Assembly: GCF_027887165.1 (NCBI RefSeq)
Contig: NC_077232.1
Coordinates: 2,135,662-2,199,661, forward strand
Direction of reading: 5' to 3'
Length of the DNA: 64,000 nt
From: Monodelphis domestica
Taxonomy: Eukaryota > Chordata > Mammalia > Didelphimorphia > Didelphidae
Shown here in pieces: positions 11,963 through 24,531 of the stretch. The notes beneath the pieces were generated by a model. That model did not search any database, had not been told where the DNA came from, and was given only the letters and a program-made list of their open reading frames with translations. The position numbers were made by a program, and so were the translations under genes. Within the stretch, counting starts at the first letter, position 1; each line of letters starts with the position of its first letter.

Positions 11963-14900
11963 CTTTGATGATTATTTGCAGTTGCAGCAGCGGGAACTAG
12001 TCACCACCCAGCAGGACCATGTCTGACAAGCACCCTGTAGCCACCGACCAAAAAGCCCAACGGCTCCCATACTCCTTTAATGATGTCCCCAATAAGGGCC
12101 TTGGCATTTGAGGATGGATTCTCGTGATTGCATCCTTCATCTTCACACTTATTACCTTTCCCATCTCAGTCTGGATGTGCATAAAGATCATCAAGGAATA
12201 TGAGAGAGCCATCATCTTCAGATTGGGCCGAATTTTACAGGGAGGCGCCAAAGGACCAGGGCTCTTCTTCATCCTGCCCTGTATTAACAGCTTTATCAAA
12301 GTGGACATGAGGACTATTTCATTTGATATTCCTCCTCAAGAGGTTCTCACCAAAGACTCTGTGAATGGAGTGGTCTATTATCATGTCCAGAATGCCACCC
12401 TGGCAGTGGCTAACATCACCAATGATGACTCAGCCACCCACTTCCTGGCACAAACCACTGGCCTCCTGGCACAGATCACCCTGAGGAATGTCCTAGGCAC
12501 CAAAAATCTCTCTCAGATCCTCTCTGACCAGGAGGAGATTGCCCATAACATGCAGGCCACTCTGGATGATGCCACTGATGACTGGGGGATAAAGGTGGAA
12601 CGCGTGGAGATCAAGGGTGTGAAGTTACCGGTGCAGCTGCAGAGAGCGATGGCTGCAGAGGCTGAGGCTTCCCGGAAGGCCTGAACCAAGGTCATTGCAG
12701 CAGAAGGAGAGATGAATGCTTCTTGGGCCCTCAAAGAAGCATCAATAGTCATCACCGAGTCCCCTGTTGCTCTCCAGCTCCGCTATCTGCAGACACTGAC
12801 AACCATTGCCGTGGAGAAAAACTCAACCATTGTCTTGCCACTGCCCATCGACATGCTTCAGGGCATCATGAGGGCAAAGCACTAGGACTAGGCAGAGCTA
12901 AGCTGTCCAGAAGTTAAGCAGAGCTGGGGAACAAAACCGACCTTTAACCCACAGAGAGTGAGTGGGGTGAGGGAGCTTCACCCCTTCCATCTTCCCCTTC
13001 CTCTCTTGACATGCTGAGTGTGATGTGCTTAGATCTAGTGAATGAGCCAATGACTCATTCACTTTTGTGACTTTGGAAAGAGACCAGACAACTGATTGAT
13101 TTATGCTATTTTAAACATTCTATGCTTTTTGATAATCCTGTTGGAGCTTAAATACCTCCTTTGGTTGAGTCAGTCCATTGCTCATCTCAGCAGCCCAGGG
13201 GAAAGGCGGGTTTTGATTTTCTAGGTGCCCCCATCAACATTAATAAGTTCAGCCTAGAAAGTGATATCAGCACATAATGAAGACACAGAGTATCAGAACA
13301 TGAAATGGTAGCTCTGGAAGAGACCTTTAGCGATCAGAAAATGATCTTTAAGATGCCTCCTAGTTCCAAGTCTGCCATCCAGTACAAGCTCTTCACTCCA
13401 TACATGAGGCTTAGAAAGGAGAGAAGATTCACCCGAGGCCCCACCGTGAGCAGATACAAAACCACTTGGGTCCTCGATCTCTTGGCACCCGAGCAAGGGT
13501 TCCTTCTGCTCTCTGGAAGTTGCTGCCTGAAATGAAAGAAGATTCTAGTCCCAACCCTACGCTAGTTACCTTACAGGGGATCTCTATTCAAGGGGTGATT
13601 TTTCAATGATCTGGTTCCCAGCCCTCCCCCCATTCCTTATGAACCCAAACCGTGTTTTGAACTCAGTTCTCTTTGTGGAAAGAGACCTCTTACCTCTGCC
13701 TTATGAGGCAAGGCTAGAGTTTTGAGCCCCTGCCCTTGATTCTAGAGCTGGTGATGTTCTGCTTCCCTAAAAGACGTCACGGGCCTCTTGTTGCTGTGAC
13801 TGCAGACTGGTAGCCACAGAGATAACATCAGAACCCCATTTCTGCCATTCACAAAGATTAAGCTAACTTTTCCAAACCTCGTAAGACCTTTTATGGATTT
13901 GCCATCGTTTCTATCCTTTGCAAAAAGAAAATTTTATTTTTAAAAATTGATCTGAGAATCTTTAGTGAATGAGCAATGTGTTGGCTTACTTACAAAGGAG
14001 CTGCAAAGCCTTCCCAGAAGTGCTTTATTATCTCAGACTTGTCTTCTTCAAGCATCAAGTTTAAAATAGTTTTGTATTTCTGATTTTTAAATGAGTCTTT
14101 CTATAAGCCAACTTTTGTAGAGCTCTTTCTGCACCTTCAGAACTTAACATGGTTGTCTTTTAAAAACCACTGGGAAGTGTCCTTAGTTTGTGAGTACTGG
14201 AGAGCAATACCCCTTACCTATTACAAGCATATACTGAGGTTTCTGTGGGTGGGAGCATCCTATCTAAATGTTCATTGCCCCCTCTTTTAGATTTAAGAAC
14301 TAAAGGAGGAGAGTCCAGGGAATAACCTCTAAAAATTAGAAGTAAAAAATTAGAAAAATCTGTTTGTTGGCTCCTCATTTTTTCCCCAGAATGCATTTCA
14401 CATTGAGAAAATTAATATTATCTAATATTTTTTTCACTGATAAAATAGGTAGTGGTCTGTCTGCTTCACGTGTCCTCTGAGGCTGAGGACTGACCTGGAA
14501 ATGTCCTAGGGTGGAGGCTTCTTCCTACACAAATCCTCCTGCTGCTCTAGTTCTCAAGGTTAGACATAGTCATTAATTCCCCTGACTGATTGGTCTCATT
14601 TTTTCCCTTTGCAGTTAAAGTTGTTGCTTGTTTGTTTGCTTGGTTTTTGTTTTTTATTTGTGGGTTTTTTAAATCTAGAACACAAAATTTATAGATATAT
14701 TTTTTAATTTAAAGAGTTTTTTAAATTGCTTCTGTCATTCAATTCCTTAGAATTGAACTGTCTTAACAACTTTCCTTACTCCTTCCCTCACCCCTTACTT
14801 TCATCAAGGAAACTATATTGACTGCTGATTAGTTTACCATTTTCCCTGGTTGCCTTAAATCTAAACCCCAGGCTGCCTTCCCTTGTCTGTGTTAGAGATA

Positions 14901-15012
14901 TCATAGAACAATAACTTGGGGTGGGATAGTTTATTAGGGATTGGACTGGACGCTGAAGACTGAGGATTCTCCCAAGGGAGCCTTAATAAATACTGTGTGC
15001 CTCTCAAAAAAA
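11963..15012 (+). pseudogene. STOM: Full-length processed pseudogene of stomatin
   Basis: Stomatin is a cholesterol-binding, membrane-hairpin SPFH/band-7 scaffold protein that regulates ion channels. The copy has a short 5' UTR, an ATG at 12019, a 288-codon frame to TAG at 12883 and a 2.1 kb 3' UTR. That is followed by AATAAA (14985-14990) and an A tail starting at 15006. No introns are present, although the parent gene has several. Recognisable protein blocks include YERAIIFRLGRI, GAKGPGLFFILPC, TISFDIPPQEVLTKDSV, GTKNLSQILSD, MAAEAEASRKA and [10 protein letters not shown]. In-frame TGA codons at 12109 (codon 31, the position of the palmitoylated Cys30 of human stomatin) and 12682 (codon 222) break it. 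About four codons are missing after KDSV, and about seven are gained as a repeated LAQTT/LAQIT segment, both without frameshift. The last four residues are lost. It is not expected to make stomatin. Confidence 0.95.
14985..14990 (+). terminator. Poly(A) signal of the STOM retrocopy
   Basis: AATAAA lies 15 bases before the start of a run of nine A residues that runs into the right-hand target duplication. The spacing is that of a genuine cleavage and polyadenylation site copied from the parent mRNA. Confidence 0.85.
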
Positions 15013-15027
15013 AATCTTGGTCAGAGA
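15013..15027 (+). repeat. Right target-site duplication of the STOM retrocopy
   Basis: AATCTTGGTCAGAGA directly follows the A tail and repeats 11948-11962 without mismatch. The first two A bases could also be counted in the tail. Confidence 0.9.
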
Positions 15028-15085
15028 GAATTCTCATGGTGACATGGAACTGCTCTGGTTTACTCCTTCATCTTGGCTCCACCCC
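15013..15085 (-). mobile_element. 5' tip of the interrupted L1
   Basis: The minus strand begins GGGGTGGAGCCAAGATG and runs into the duplicated target site. It resumes at 11962 on the other side of the STOM insertion. The start resembles the conserved GGAGCCAAGATG at the 5' end of mammalian L1 elements. Confidence 0.65.
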
Positions 15086-16681
15086 ATACACACTCATTAC
15101 TGAAAAAAGAAAAAAAGAATAGGAAGCCATAGGCTATGTCTGCTCTTTGACACCCTGAAATACTTGTTCAATGTATAAAACTCCACAAACACGGGATCTC
15201 ACTGAAATGATCAGTATGAACAGTGGCTGTAATAATAGGGCACACCTAACTGCTGACAAGGGCTGAAGGGGGTGGCAATAATACCAGAGCATTGTGGGAG
15301 CGACACCACTCTTCTTTACCACTCCTTTGCTAATCTGACAACAGGAGCTAGGAGGATGCTTTTGATTCATCCCAAAAGGAAGAGGCCAGATATCCACCTG
15401 TGTTAATTTCCAGCATTAACTTCCTGGGGTAAGAATATTCCAGGGATTGCAGGTTGGCCATTTGTAACAGGAACTGTAAGGGAAAAGGATAAACTGTATG
15501 GGAAACTGAAAGGGTGGACGATAGACTGTATCCAAATTCCCGTTGTTCAAGCAATTGGACTGCATTTGAACTGAAGAGAGTTGTATCTAGTTGAACTCTG
15601 GCAAAAAACTCCTTAGATACAGATTGCAAAAAACAAAGCTTATTTATGATGTTAATGTTTAAAGAAAGAAAGGATAGTAATGAGGGTTTCACAGTAGGGG
15701 CTCCCTAAACTCTACCAAGGGGAACTAAGCTTTGTATCACTTCCCTCTAGGTCTCACGGCCTTTCTTCATACCTTGAGTAAACTCGAAATCTTCTTGTCC
15801 TCCTTATCCTATCTTAAAATCCCCAAACTATCTGATCTAACCTACTTCTAAATGTCCTAATCAATTATCTTACATGTGGCCTTCAAGGTGGATGCTGGGG
15901 CCAAAATGACTTCTGGCCCAACTTGGACCAAGAGTCTGTCTCCACATGGTCAGGTTGACAGAGACCAGGAAAGAAAGATCTCTGCTTCTTTCTCAGTTGG
16001 TAGTATCTCTCAGATCACAGCCACACGGTCACTGAATGCTGATATTGGTATTCCCAAACTGGCACAGGAAAATGCCAAGAGCGCCAGAGAAAAAACTTCC
16101 TCCTTCAACAAGGTCCAGTGGGTCAGAGCACTCAGGAAAGACTGTTTGCTCAACAAAACCCTTTTCAGCATTCTACAGAACTCTGTCTTGCAACCCCCAC
16201 TGCCTGCAAATTCCAAAGCAAGAGGCAGCTTTCTAGAACTTACCTTTTTTTTTTTTAACAAAAAGGTGAAAGAACACGGAATATTTCTCTTTTTTTTCCT
16301 TTTAACATAACTTGTTTCATCAAGAATCAGCCTACTGAGAGTATCTTTGCATTCATCTTCCTTAATGAGGCAATCTTAAGGTGTGACAGGGAAGAAGGAA
16401 GTATTCAGAAATTAAGAAAAAGTAAAAACAAAAGATATCAATGCAAATATTTAAAGTAATAAAATCAAAGTTTTGTCTGATACCATCTTCCTCTTCCAAA
16501 ACAAACAAACAAAAAACTCCTAAGTTTTCCAAATCAAATGATGGATTATTGCACAAAGAAAAACGATCTAGTTTAAGTCAACTCAGTTCAGTTCAGCATT
16601 ATGCTTCAGTTGTTTTTAGAAAAAGTGATTGCCTAGGCATAATGACCACCGACTCAGAGAGAATTAGCAAATGTTCCTTTA
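15086..16681. other. Unassigned DNA with short open frames
   Basis: About 1.6 kb with no recognised gene. The longest frames are 114 codons on the minus strand (15348-15692) and 144 codons on the plus strand (15876-16310). Neither shows a domain, and the latter ends in a low-complexity Phe run coded by a T-rich tract. The composition could be that of an old LTR element, but I see no ends or target duplication. Confidence 0.4.
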
Positions 16682-16916
16682 GAAATAGCAGCTATTAGGG
16701 GGCAGCTGGGTAGCTCAGTGGATTGAGAACCAGGCCTAGAGACTGGAGGTCCTAGGTTCAAATCTGGCCTCAGACACTTCCCAGCTGTGTGACCCTGGGC
16801 AAGTCACTTGACCCCCATTGCCTAGCCCTTACCACTCTTCCGCCTTGGAGCCAATACACAATATTGACTCCAAGATGGAAGGTCAGGGTTTAAAAAAAAA
16901 GAAATAGAAGATATTA
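16682..16916 (+). repeat. tRNA-headed CORE-SINE with target duplications
   Basis: The SINE body at 16698-16900 begins GGGGGCAGCTGGGTAGCTC. It has an A-box-like TAGCTCAGTGG, a B-box-like GGTTCAAATCTGG, the CORE segment (TGTGTGACCCTGGGCAAGTC), and a tail ending in a run of nine A. Flanking repeats GAAATAGCAGCTATTA (16682-16697) and GAAATAGAAGATATTA (16901-16916) are a 16-base target duplication with two mismatches. It resembles the abundant L1-mobilised marsupial SINE and is among the youngest insertions in the window. Confidence 0.9.
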
Positions 16917-17058
16917 ATTGAGTATTCTTATCCTTCTTTAATGACCTAGCCACTCTTCTAAGGAGGGAGAATGGAAAAGTGCCAAAAACTATTCTCCCTT
17001 CGCTGATTTGAGCAAAATGTAGTTACTACATAAAAAGGATTTACTACCACAAATGTTG

Positions 17059-17061
<3 letters not shown>

Positions 17062-17101
<40 letters not shown>
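17062..17101. repeat. (CA)n microsatellite
   Basis: About 20 uninterrupted AC dinucleotides. The stretch from 16917 to 17235 around it contains nothing else that I recognise. Confidence 0.95.
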
Positions 17102-17103
<2 letters not shown>

Positions 17104-17235
17104 ATCCCAAAAATTCTTTAGGCACCAGGATACTACTTGGAGATTTATGTTATATACAGGAACCTCACAAAATAAGAAGGGAATCATATTAATATCAGAA
17201 AAACTAAGTTCCTGAGAGCTTAAATAAGCCTTAGA

Positions 17236-20200
17236 ATCATGAATGTATCAGGGAGGCAAACTTCTCCAAGAACTACAGAGGAATTTTCTCTTGTACCTAA
17301 GTCCCATGTCCAAGAAAACACTTCAGCAAAAGGTTGGGACTCAACTGAAGGGGGTAAATTTATATGTCACAAAGAAGCTCATGGTGGGAGGGGGGAGAAC
17401 ATCAATACACTGGAAGGATAAAGAGGTTGGAAAATAGGACATACTCAACTCACATGTGCATTGAAATTGACCCAAAGATGGAAGAACAAGCCAATCCATT
17501 AGGGCAGAGAATTGATTTGTGCGGTATAGGAAAGTAGAAGGGTAAAAAACAGACTGATGGGGAGGAAAGAAATACAAGGGAATAAGAGGGGAAGGGGGTA
17601 GAAAGGGAAGTAAAATAAGGGTGGGAATTAGGGGAACTGATTAAAAAACAAAACATTGATGAGGAAGGAGATAGTGAAAGTAGAAAAGGCAGAACTAGGA
17701 GTAGAAATCAAAATGCTGGGAAATACACAGCTGGTAATCATAACTCTGAATGTGAATGGAATGAAATCATCCATAAAATGCAAGCAAATAGCAGAGTGGA
17801 TTAGAATCCCAAACCCTACCATATGCTGTCTACATGAAACACACATATGAGGAAGGTAGATACACATAGGGTCAAAGTAAGAGGAAGGAACCATATCTAT
17901 TGGGCATCAACTGATAAAAAGAAGGCAGGAGTCACAATCATGATATCTGACAAAGCCAAAGTAAAAATAAATCTAGTTAAAAGAGATAGAGAAGGTAATT
18001 ACATCCTGATAAAAGGCAGTATAGACAACAAGGAAATATCTGTACTCAATATGTATGCACCAAATGGCATAGCATCCAAATTTCTAAAGGAGAAACTAGA
18101 GGAGTTCAAGGATGAAACAGATAGAAAAACTATACTAGTGGGAGATCTGAACCTCCCTTTATCCAAACTAGATAAATTAAACCAAAAAATAAATAAGAAA
18201 GAGGTAAGAGAAGTGAATGAAATCTTAGAAAAATTAGAGTTATTAAACATGTGGAGAAAAATAAATAGGGACAAAAAAGAATACACCTTCTTTTCAGCAG
18301 CACATGGTACAGTCACAAAAATTGGCCATGTATGAGGGCATAAAAACATGGCAAACAAGTGCAATAGAGCAGAAATAATAAATGCAACCTTCTCAGATCA
18401 CAATACAATGAAAATAATAATTAGTAAGGGAACATGGAGAGGCAAATCAAAAATTAACTGGAAATTAACCAATACAATTCTCCAAAATAGATTAGTTAAA
18501 GAACAAATCATAGAAACGATTTCATTGAAGAAAATGACAATTATGAGACATTCTTTCAAAACCTTTGGGATGCAGCCAAAGCAATACTCGGGGTGAAATT
18601 TATATCCTTGATTTCATATATTAACAAATTAGAGAAGGCAGAGGTCAATGAATTGGGTATGCAAATTTAAAAACTAGAAAGTGAACAAATTAAAAGTCCT
18701 CAGATGAAGACTAAATTAGAGATTCTAAAAATCAAAGGAGAAATTAATAAAATTGAAAGCCAAAGAACTATGGATTTAATAAATAAGACTAGACCCTGGT
18801 ACTTTGGGAAAAAATGAATTAAATAGACAAAGTACTGGTCAATCTAATTAAAAAAAGGAAAGAAGAAAACCAAACTGACAGTATCCAAGATGAAGAGGGA
18901 GACCTCACGTCTAATGAAGAGGAAATTAAGGCAATCATTCAAAACTATTATGCCCAATTATATGGCAACAAATATAGCAATCTAGGTGATATGGATGAAT
19001 ATTTACAAAAATATAAATTGCCTAGACTAACAGAGGAAGAAATAGATTACCTAAACAACCCCATATCAGAAAAAGAAATTGAACAAGCCATCAAAGAACT
19101 CCCTAAGAAAAAATCCCCAGGTCCAGATGGATTCACAAATGAATTCTATCAAACATTCAAAGAACAACTAATCCTAATATTATACAAACTATTTGACAGA
19201 ATAAGCAAAGAAGGAGTTCTACTGAATTTCTTTAACAACACAAATATGGTACTGATTCCAAAGCCAGGCAGGTCAAAAATGGAGAAAGAAAACTACAGAC
19301 TGATCTCCTTAATGACTATAGATCCAAAAATCTTAAATAGGATACTAGCAAAAAGACTCCAGCAAGTGATCATGAGAGTTATTCACTATGATCAGGTGGA
19401 ATGCATACCAATAATGCAAGGATGGTTCAATATTAGGAAAACCATCCACATAATTGACCATATCAACAAGCAAACTGACAAAAATCACATGATAATCTCA
19501 ACAGATGCAGAAAAAGCCTTTGACAAAATACAACACCCATACCTATTGAAAACACTAGAAAGCATAGGAATAGAAGGGCCTTTCCTAAATAATAAACAGT
19601 ATATATCTAAAACCATCAGCAAACATCATCTGCAATGGGGATAAACTAGAAGCCTTCCCAATAAGATCAGTAGTGAAACAAAGATGCGCATTATCACTGT
19701 TATTATTTAACATTGTACTAGAAACACTAGCAGTAGCAATTAGAGAAGAAAACGAAATTGAAGGTATTAAAATAGGCAATGAGGAGACCAAGCTATCACT
19801 CTTTGCAGATGATATGATGGTCTACTTAAAGAGTCCTAGAGAATCAACTAAAAAGCTAGTGGAAATAATCAACAACTTTAGCAAAGTTGCAGGATTCAAA
19901 ATAAACCCACATGAGTCATCAGCATTTCTATATATCTCCAACACATCTCAGCAGCAAGAATTAGAAAGAGAAATTCCATTTAAAATCACCCTAGACAATA
20001 TAAAATACTTAGGAATCTATCTGCCGAGACAAACACAGGAACTATATGAACACAACTACAAAACACTCTCCACACAATTAAAACTAGATTTAAACAACTG
20101 GAAAAAACATTGATTCCTCATGCTAACATTCCACAAGCTAACAATAAAAATGACAATCCTAACGAAATTAGTTTACTTATTCAGTGACATACCCATTGAA

Positions 20201-21231
20201 CTACCAAAAACCTTTTTTACTGAATTGGAAAAAAAAACCATAACAAAGTTCATTTGGAAAAGATCAAGGATAAACAGGAAAATCATGGAAAAAAAATGTG
20301 AAGGAAGGAGGACTTGTAGTCCCAGATCTCAAACTATACTATAAAGCAGTGGTGATCAATATAATTTGGTACTGGCTAAGAGACAAAGAGGAGGACCAGT
20401 GGAATAGACTTGGGGTGAGTGACCTCAGCAAGAAAGTCTATGACAAGCCCAAAGATCCCAGCTTTGGGGACCAAATTCACTATTTGATAAAAACTTCTGG
20501 GAAAATTAGAAGACAGTATGGGAGAGATTAGGTTTGGATCAACACCTCACACTCTACACCAAGAAAAACTCAGAATGGGTGAATGACCTAAATATAAAGA
20601 AGGAAACTATAAGCAAATTAGGTGAACACAGAATAGTATACTTGTCAGATCTTTGGGAAAGGAAAGACTTTAAAACCAAGCAAGTGCTAGAAAAAATCAC
20701 AAAATGTAAAATCAATAATTTTGATTACATCAAATTAAAAAGTTTTTGTACAAACAAAACCAATGCAACCAAAATTAGAAGGGTAGCAACCAATTGGGAA
20801 ACAATATTCATAACAAAACCTCTGACAAAGGTCTAATTACTCAAATTTATAAAGAGCTAAACCAATTGTACAAAAAATCAAGCCATTCTCCAATTGATAA
20901 ATGACTAAAGGACATGAATAGGCAATTTTCAGTCAAAGAAATCAAAGCTATTAATAAGCACATGAAGAAGGGTTCTAAATCTCTGATAATCAGAGAGAAA
21001 TTCAAATCAAAATTACTCTGAGGTATCACCTCACACCTAGCAGATTGGCTAACATGACAGAAAGGGAAGTAATGAATGATGGAAGGGATGTGGCAAAGTT
21101 GGGACATTAATGCATTGCTGGTGGGATTGTGAATTGATCCAACCATTCTGGAGGGCAATTTGGAACTATGCCCAAAGGGTGCTAAAAGACTGTCTGCCCT
21201 TTGATCCAGTCATAGCACTGCTGGGTTTGTA
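17236..21231 (+). mobile_element. L1 LINE, ORF2 nearly full, decayed
   Basis: The purine-rich inter-ORF region (17236-17650) precedes ORF2. Endonuclease signatures appear in order: ITLNVNGM (17743 on), CLHETHI (17828 on), GDLNLP (about 18139) and SDHNTM (about 18396). Reverse-transcriptase blocks follow: [14 protein letters not shown] (19108 on), [15 protein letters not shown] (about 19255), [12 protein letters not shown] (19498 on) and catalytic FADDMMVY (19802 on). The C-terminal region continues to 21231, where it stops before the 3' UTR. Open pieces occupy all three plus frames, so at least five frameshifts plus stops have accumulated. It is 5'- and 3'-truncated, lacks a tail, and I found no target duplication. 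It is inactive. Confidence 0.92.
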
Positions 21232-22139
21232 AATCCTTTAGAGTTAGAAACCCTTTTTTATTCTTATATATTTCAATAAATTTTTATTTTTATAACAAAA
21301 GTCTCTTTAGTGTATTTCTTGATAACAACCTTTCTGGTAATCATTCTAACCAGAAGCTCCTACAGAGAACCCATTCTCCACCACAGACCAAAGAACATAA
21401 CAGCATTCTCCAAATCAGTCACTCCAGTAATGCCCTGTTTGGGCTCTGTTGACCTCTGATAACTCTGAGAATAGACTGTCTAAATGAAATGCTACTCCAC
21501 ATTTATTTCATTCATTCAGAATTAAATAAGACTGGGATTCTGTGGTTTTAGATAACTTGCAGCAAAGAAAGCAAAAATCCTATGGGACAATGTAATCCAG
21601 AGGCAAGAATAATAATCATTTTTAGAATTGATGGGAAAACCAGACTGAATTAAGGTGGAGTTATTAACATGTCTTTTTGGAGGCAGTGCCCCAAGAACCT
21701 GTTCCATAACCTATGAATTCTAACTTCCTTTTTTTTTTAATCAATGAATTTAAGTTAGAGACATTCAAAGATGGTAAAGGTAGTTAATGAAATGCATAAC
21801 AATGTTGATATTTGACAGAATATTAACAGACTAGAATATTGGGTCAAAATGATAGTTGAATTTTTTTTATGGAAAGAGATTATCCAATTAGGAATTTGAT
21901 AGCTTCCTCAGGAAGCTGTGACTTCACTGCTTCATGCCCCTTTCAAAGCCCCAGATGTGAACCTGGTAGCCTTCATCCTCCATTATTTTTTTAAATGTTC
22001 CTCATAGATATGCCCCCAAGTGTCTAGAGGAATCCTAGGTCAGAATGAGTATGTGAGGAATTCCTCAATCCTGAACCCCAGGAATGCTGGTTGTAGAAGA
22101 AAGCTGGCCTTGGAGACAACTGCATAAACAAAGAATTTT
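21232..22139. other. Unassigned DNA
   Basis: AT-rich sequence after the L1 break. No gene or repeat family recognised. Confidence 0.45.
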
Positions 22140-22760
22140 CTGAGATACATTTCCTTTTGTTTTAGCTAGATATTGTCAAAGAGGCATGGAAGAAGAGAGA
22201 ATTTCAAGCATGCAAGAAACAAAGCTGATCTGTCAATCAAGGTGAAGATTCCAAAAATAGAATGTTTCCAGGAAAGGCAGTTGGAGCTGGCCAGGAGAGG
22301 AACTAAGATTTTTTCTCTGGGGTTACTGACCAAGGGAGAGACTTCTTCTCTGGGGTTCCTGACCAAGGGAGATTGGCTTCATCTGTCCTAAGCTGAAGGA
22401 CCCTTGGGGGGGGGGCTTCTGGAGTTTGTCTGAGAAGAAATTAACTTTTGTTTATGGCTTTGTTTAATTGGAAGAAGAAAGAAGATTTAACAGTTGTCCT
22501 CCATCTCTCTGACTGTCTCTGTGTCACAGCTGTGACAAGACTGACATTTCCCAAAACCCCTCATAACCTTTCCTTGTAGATTAGGGAAAAACCTCATCCC
22601 TCTCACCTCAATTCCCATCCTGTCCTATCTTTCCCAATAAACCTCCTTACCTGAGAAAGAGAACAAGAGTATCTTCTCTAAACCTCTCAGTTCACCTTTG
22701 AGTTATATAGAAAGGTGACTAATGGGGGAAGGAGAAGGGAGCCAGGAGGGAGAGGGTGGA
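22140..22760 (+). mobile_element. LTR-like repeat with poly(A) signal
   Basis: A CCCAATAAACCTCCTTACC poly(A)-signal segment at about 22634, followed by a short downstream part, has the layout of an LTR R/U5 region. A purine-rich tract (22718-22787) follows. A 33-base tandem repeat (TTCTCTGGGG through ACCAAGGGAGA) lies at 22313-22378. The ends are not defined and the family is unknown; it is treated as a fossil. Confidence 0.35.
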
Positions 22761-22787
22761 AAAGGGAGTGAGTGAGATAGGAAGAGT

Positions 22788-23302
22788 TGTAGGAAAAATA
22801 TTAATCAATTAGCCATCAACAGTAATCAATAGGCAACCCCAGAGTACCCCCTCTAGCAGCATCTCACTATCTCTCATTATCTCTGAAAAAATATTTCTAT
22901 CTCCATTATAACTAGGTACTCACAGGTTCCCCCTAGTAGCATCTCTCTAGTAAATCAGAGTATCCAGTTATTACAACCAGAAATAGTTCCACAGATTATC
23001 TCTTTATTACAATATGCAAACCACCCTCCTTTGTGATCAGGACCTAATGTGTCATAAACAATGTATACCTGTACTTCTATCCCAGACAACAAGGCATCTC
23101 ACATGGTCATATCCTCATCTTCCTTTCTGGGTCACTTAATCTCTGTTCCTTTAAGGAATAAAAATCCTGGACCTCTTCTCCTCCTTCACCTGCCTCCTGG
23201 CCATTCACTCAATAAATTCCTCTATTTTTAAAGATTCACTGAAGCCTGGTAATTCTTTAAGTGGGCACCCTCCTGAAACAAATAATATCAAGCTCTCCTA
23301 CA
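22788..23302 (+). mobile_element. Probable LTR, 515 bases
   Basis: The segment starts TGTAGGA and ends TCCTACA, perfect seven-base inverted ends of the TG...CA type. It has an AATAAATTCC poly(A)-like signal near 23211 and a GGAATAAAAATCC promoter-like box near 23156. A long purine-rich tract immediately precedes it, as a polypurine tract precedes a 3' LTR. No matching target duplication is visible. It is a fossil of unknown class. Confidence 0.5.
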
Positions 23303-23314
23303 ACATTGTCTCAT

Positions 23315-23720
23315 CCAAACCAAGTTTCTCTTTTAAGTCAGAATCTCAAATAAAACAGGGTTCTCAAGAAGAAAGCTTGGCCATTACCTAGACCTGGAGT
23401 TGTATAAAATCTGGCCTGTGGCTTTAAAATATTAGCCAATGTGACCATATAGATTAGAAGTGGTCAGATCACAAGACATTAGAGGAAGAGGCACATGAAC
23501 TAAGTCATGGGGAAATACTGAGATAATTCCCCTGATGGGGTACTTCAATAATTCTGTACTCTGATTGGACAGTTCTGCTATACCAGCCACCACAAGACTT
23601 TTCTAAGCTCTTGAATTCACTTGTTCTAGTCTATATTTCAAGTCAGAGGTGCTTACAGACAGGCCCAGGTCCAGACAAAAGGGCAGCATCTCCAGGTCAG
23701 TCTCCCTGCCATGCCATGGC
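23315..23720 (+). repeat. Unclassified repeat, copy 1
   Basis: Reads in parallel with 31465-31843: CCAAGTTTC start, CTCAAATAAA, GATTGGACAG with its CCAAT-type box, and CTTCAGGTNAG-like end. The match is moderate with several gaps. It may be an LTR of an unlisted family, but I cannot assign it. Confidence 0.5.
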
Positions 23721-24531
23721 AGCAACATTGTTCAAAGGATAACTGAATGCCTAAGGTATTCTCAATTATATTGATATTTAAATTAGCTGCAAAGGACCCA
23801 TGAAGGAAGATGCTCTCCACCTCTAGAGAAGTAACCGACAGATGGAAGTATGAATGGTATGGTTTCACACAAATCTGTGTCAAATATTTACCTCCTCTAG
23901 TGTGTTTGGATGAAAAGGAAGGAAATATACTCAGAATGTAACAAAAAATAAGCATTTCTAAAATTAAAAAAAAAAGAAAAAGAAGCAGTGATTCCAAAGA
24001 GCCATCTTGACTTCTTCAAAGGCTAGTTTTTCCAGCCTTATTGTATTTCCATTATGGAGAATTACTAGACTATTATTTAATCTCAGAAAGGTCAGGGGCC
24101 CAGAAGTCCATCTCTTCCAAACTGTCCCTGAACAAGCATCCTGTTACCAGCTTTACATAGCATGAAGTGAATGTAGACTGATAAAAGTTCACTAATAAGG
24201 GAGACCTATTGAAGTACCCAATTTACTTTGGGATGTTTCCATTTTCTAAAAACTCTACCCTTATCTCCACATCTATCTTGGTAGGCTACTCCCATTTTCC
24301 CCTATTTCCCCAACCGGATCCAGGTAGCATGAATGTAATCCCCTTTTCTTTCTGAAAGTTCTCTAAATACTGGAAGATAGTCATCCTGTCACTCCCAAGT
24401 ATTTATTTCTAAATAAATATCATGGATTCAGTAGAATTAATTTCTCTCTATTTTAGCAAAGCATTTTCCGAGATGTTTAACTCTCTTCTTTTTTTATAGA
24501 AGAGAAAGATGTGTGAGAAATGGTATGATGA
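23721..24531. other. Unassigned DNA
   Basis: No gene or recognisable repeat. The 114-codon minus frame at 23653-23997 shows no domain and is probably chance. Confidence 0.4.

Noticed and set aside
12513-12755. 80-codon minus-strand frame
   Set aside because: It is the antisense shadow of the stomatin pseudogene.
16698-16770. Functional tRNA gene
   Set aside because: The A- and B-box-like motifs are the head of a SINE with CORE region, A tail and target duplications.
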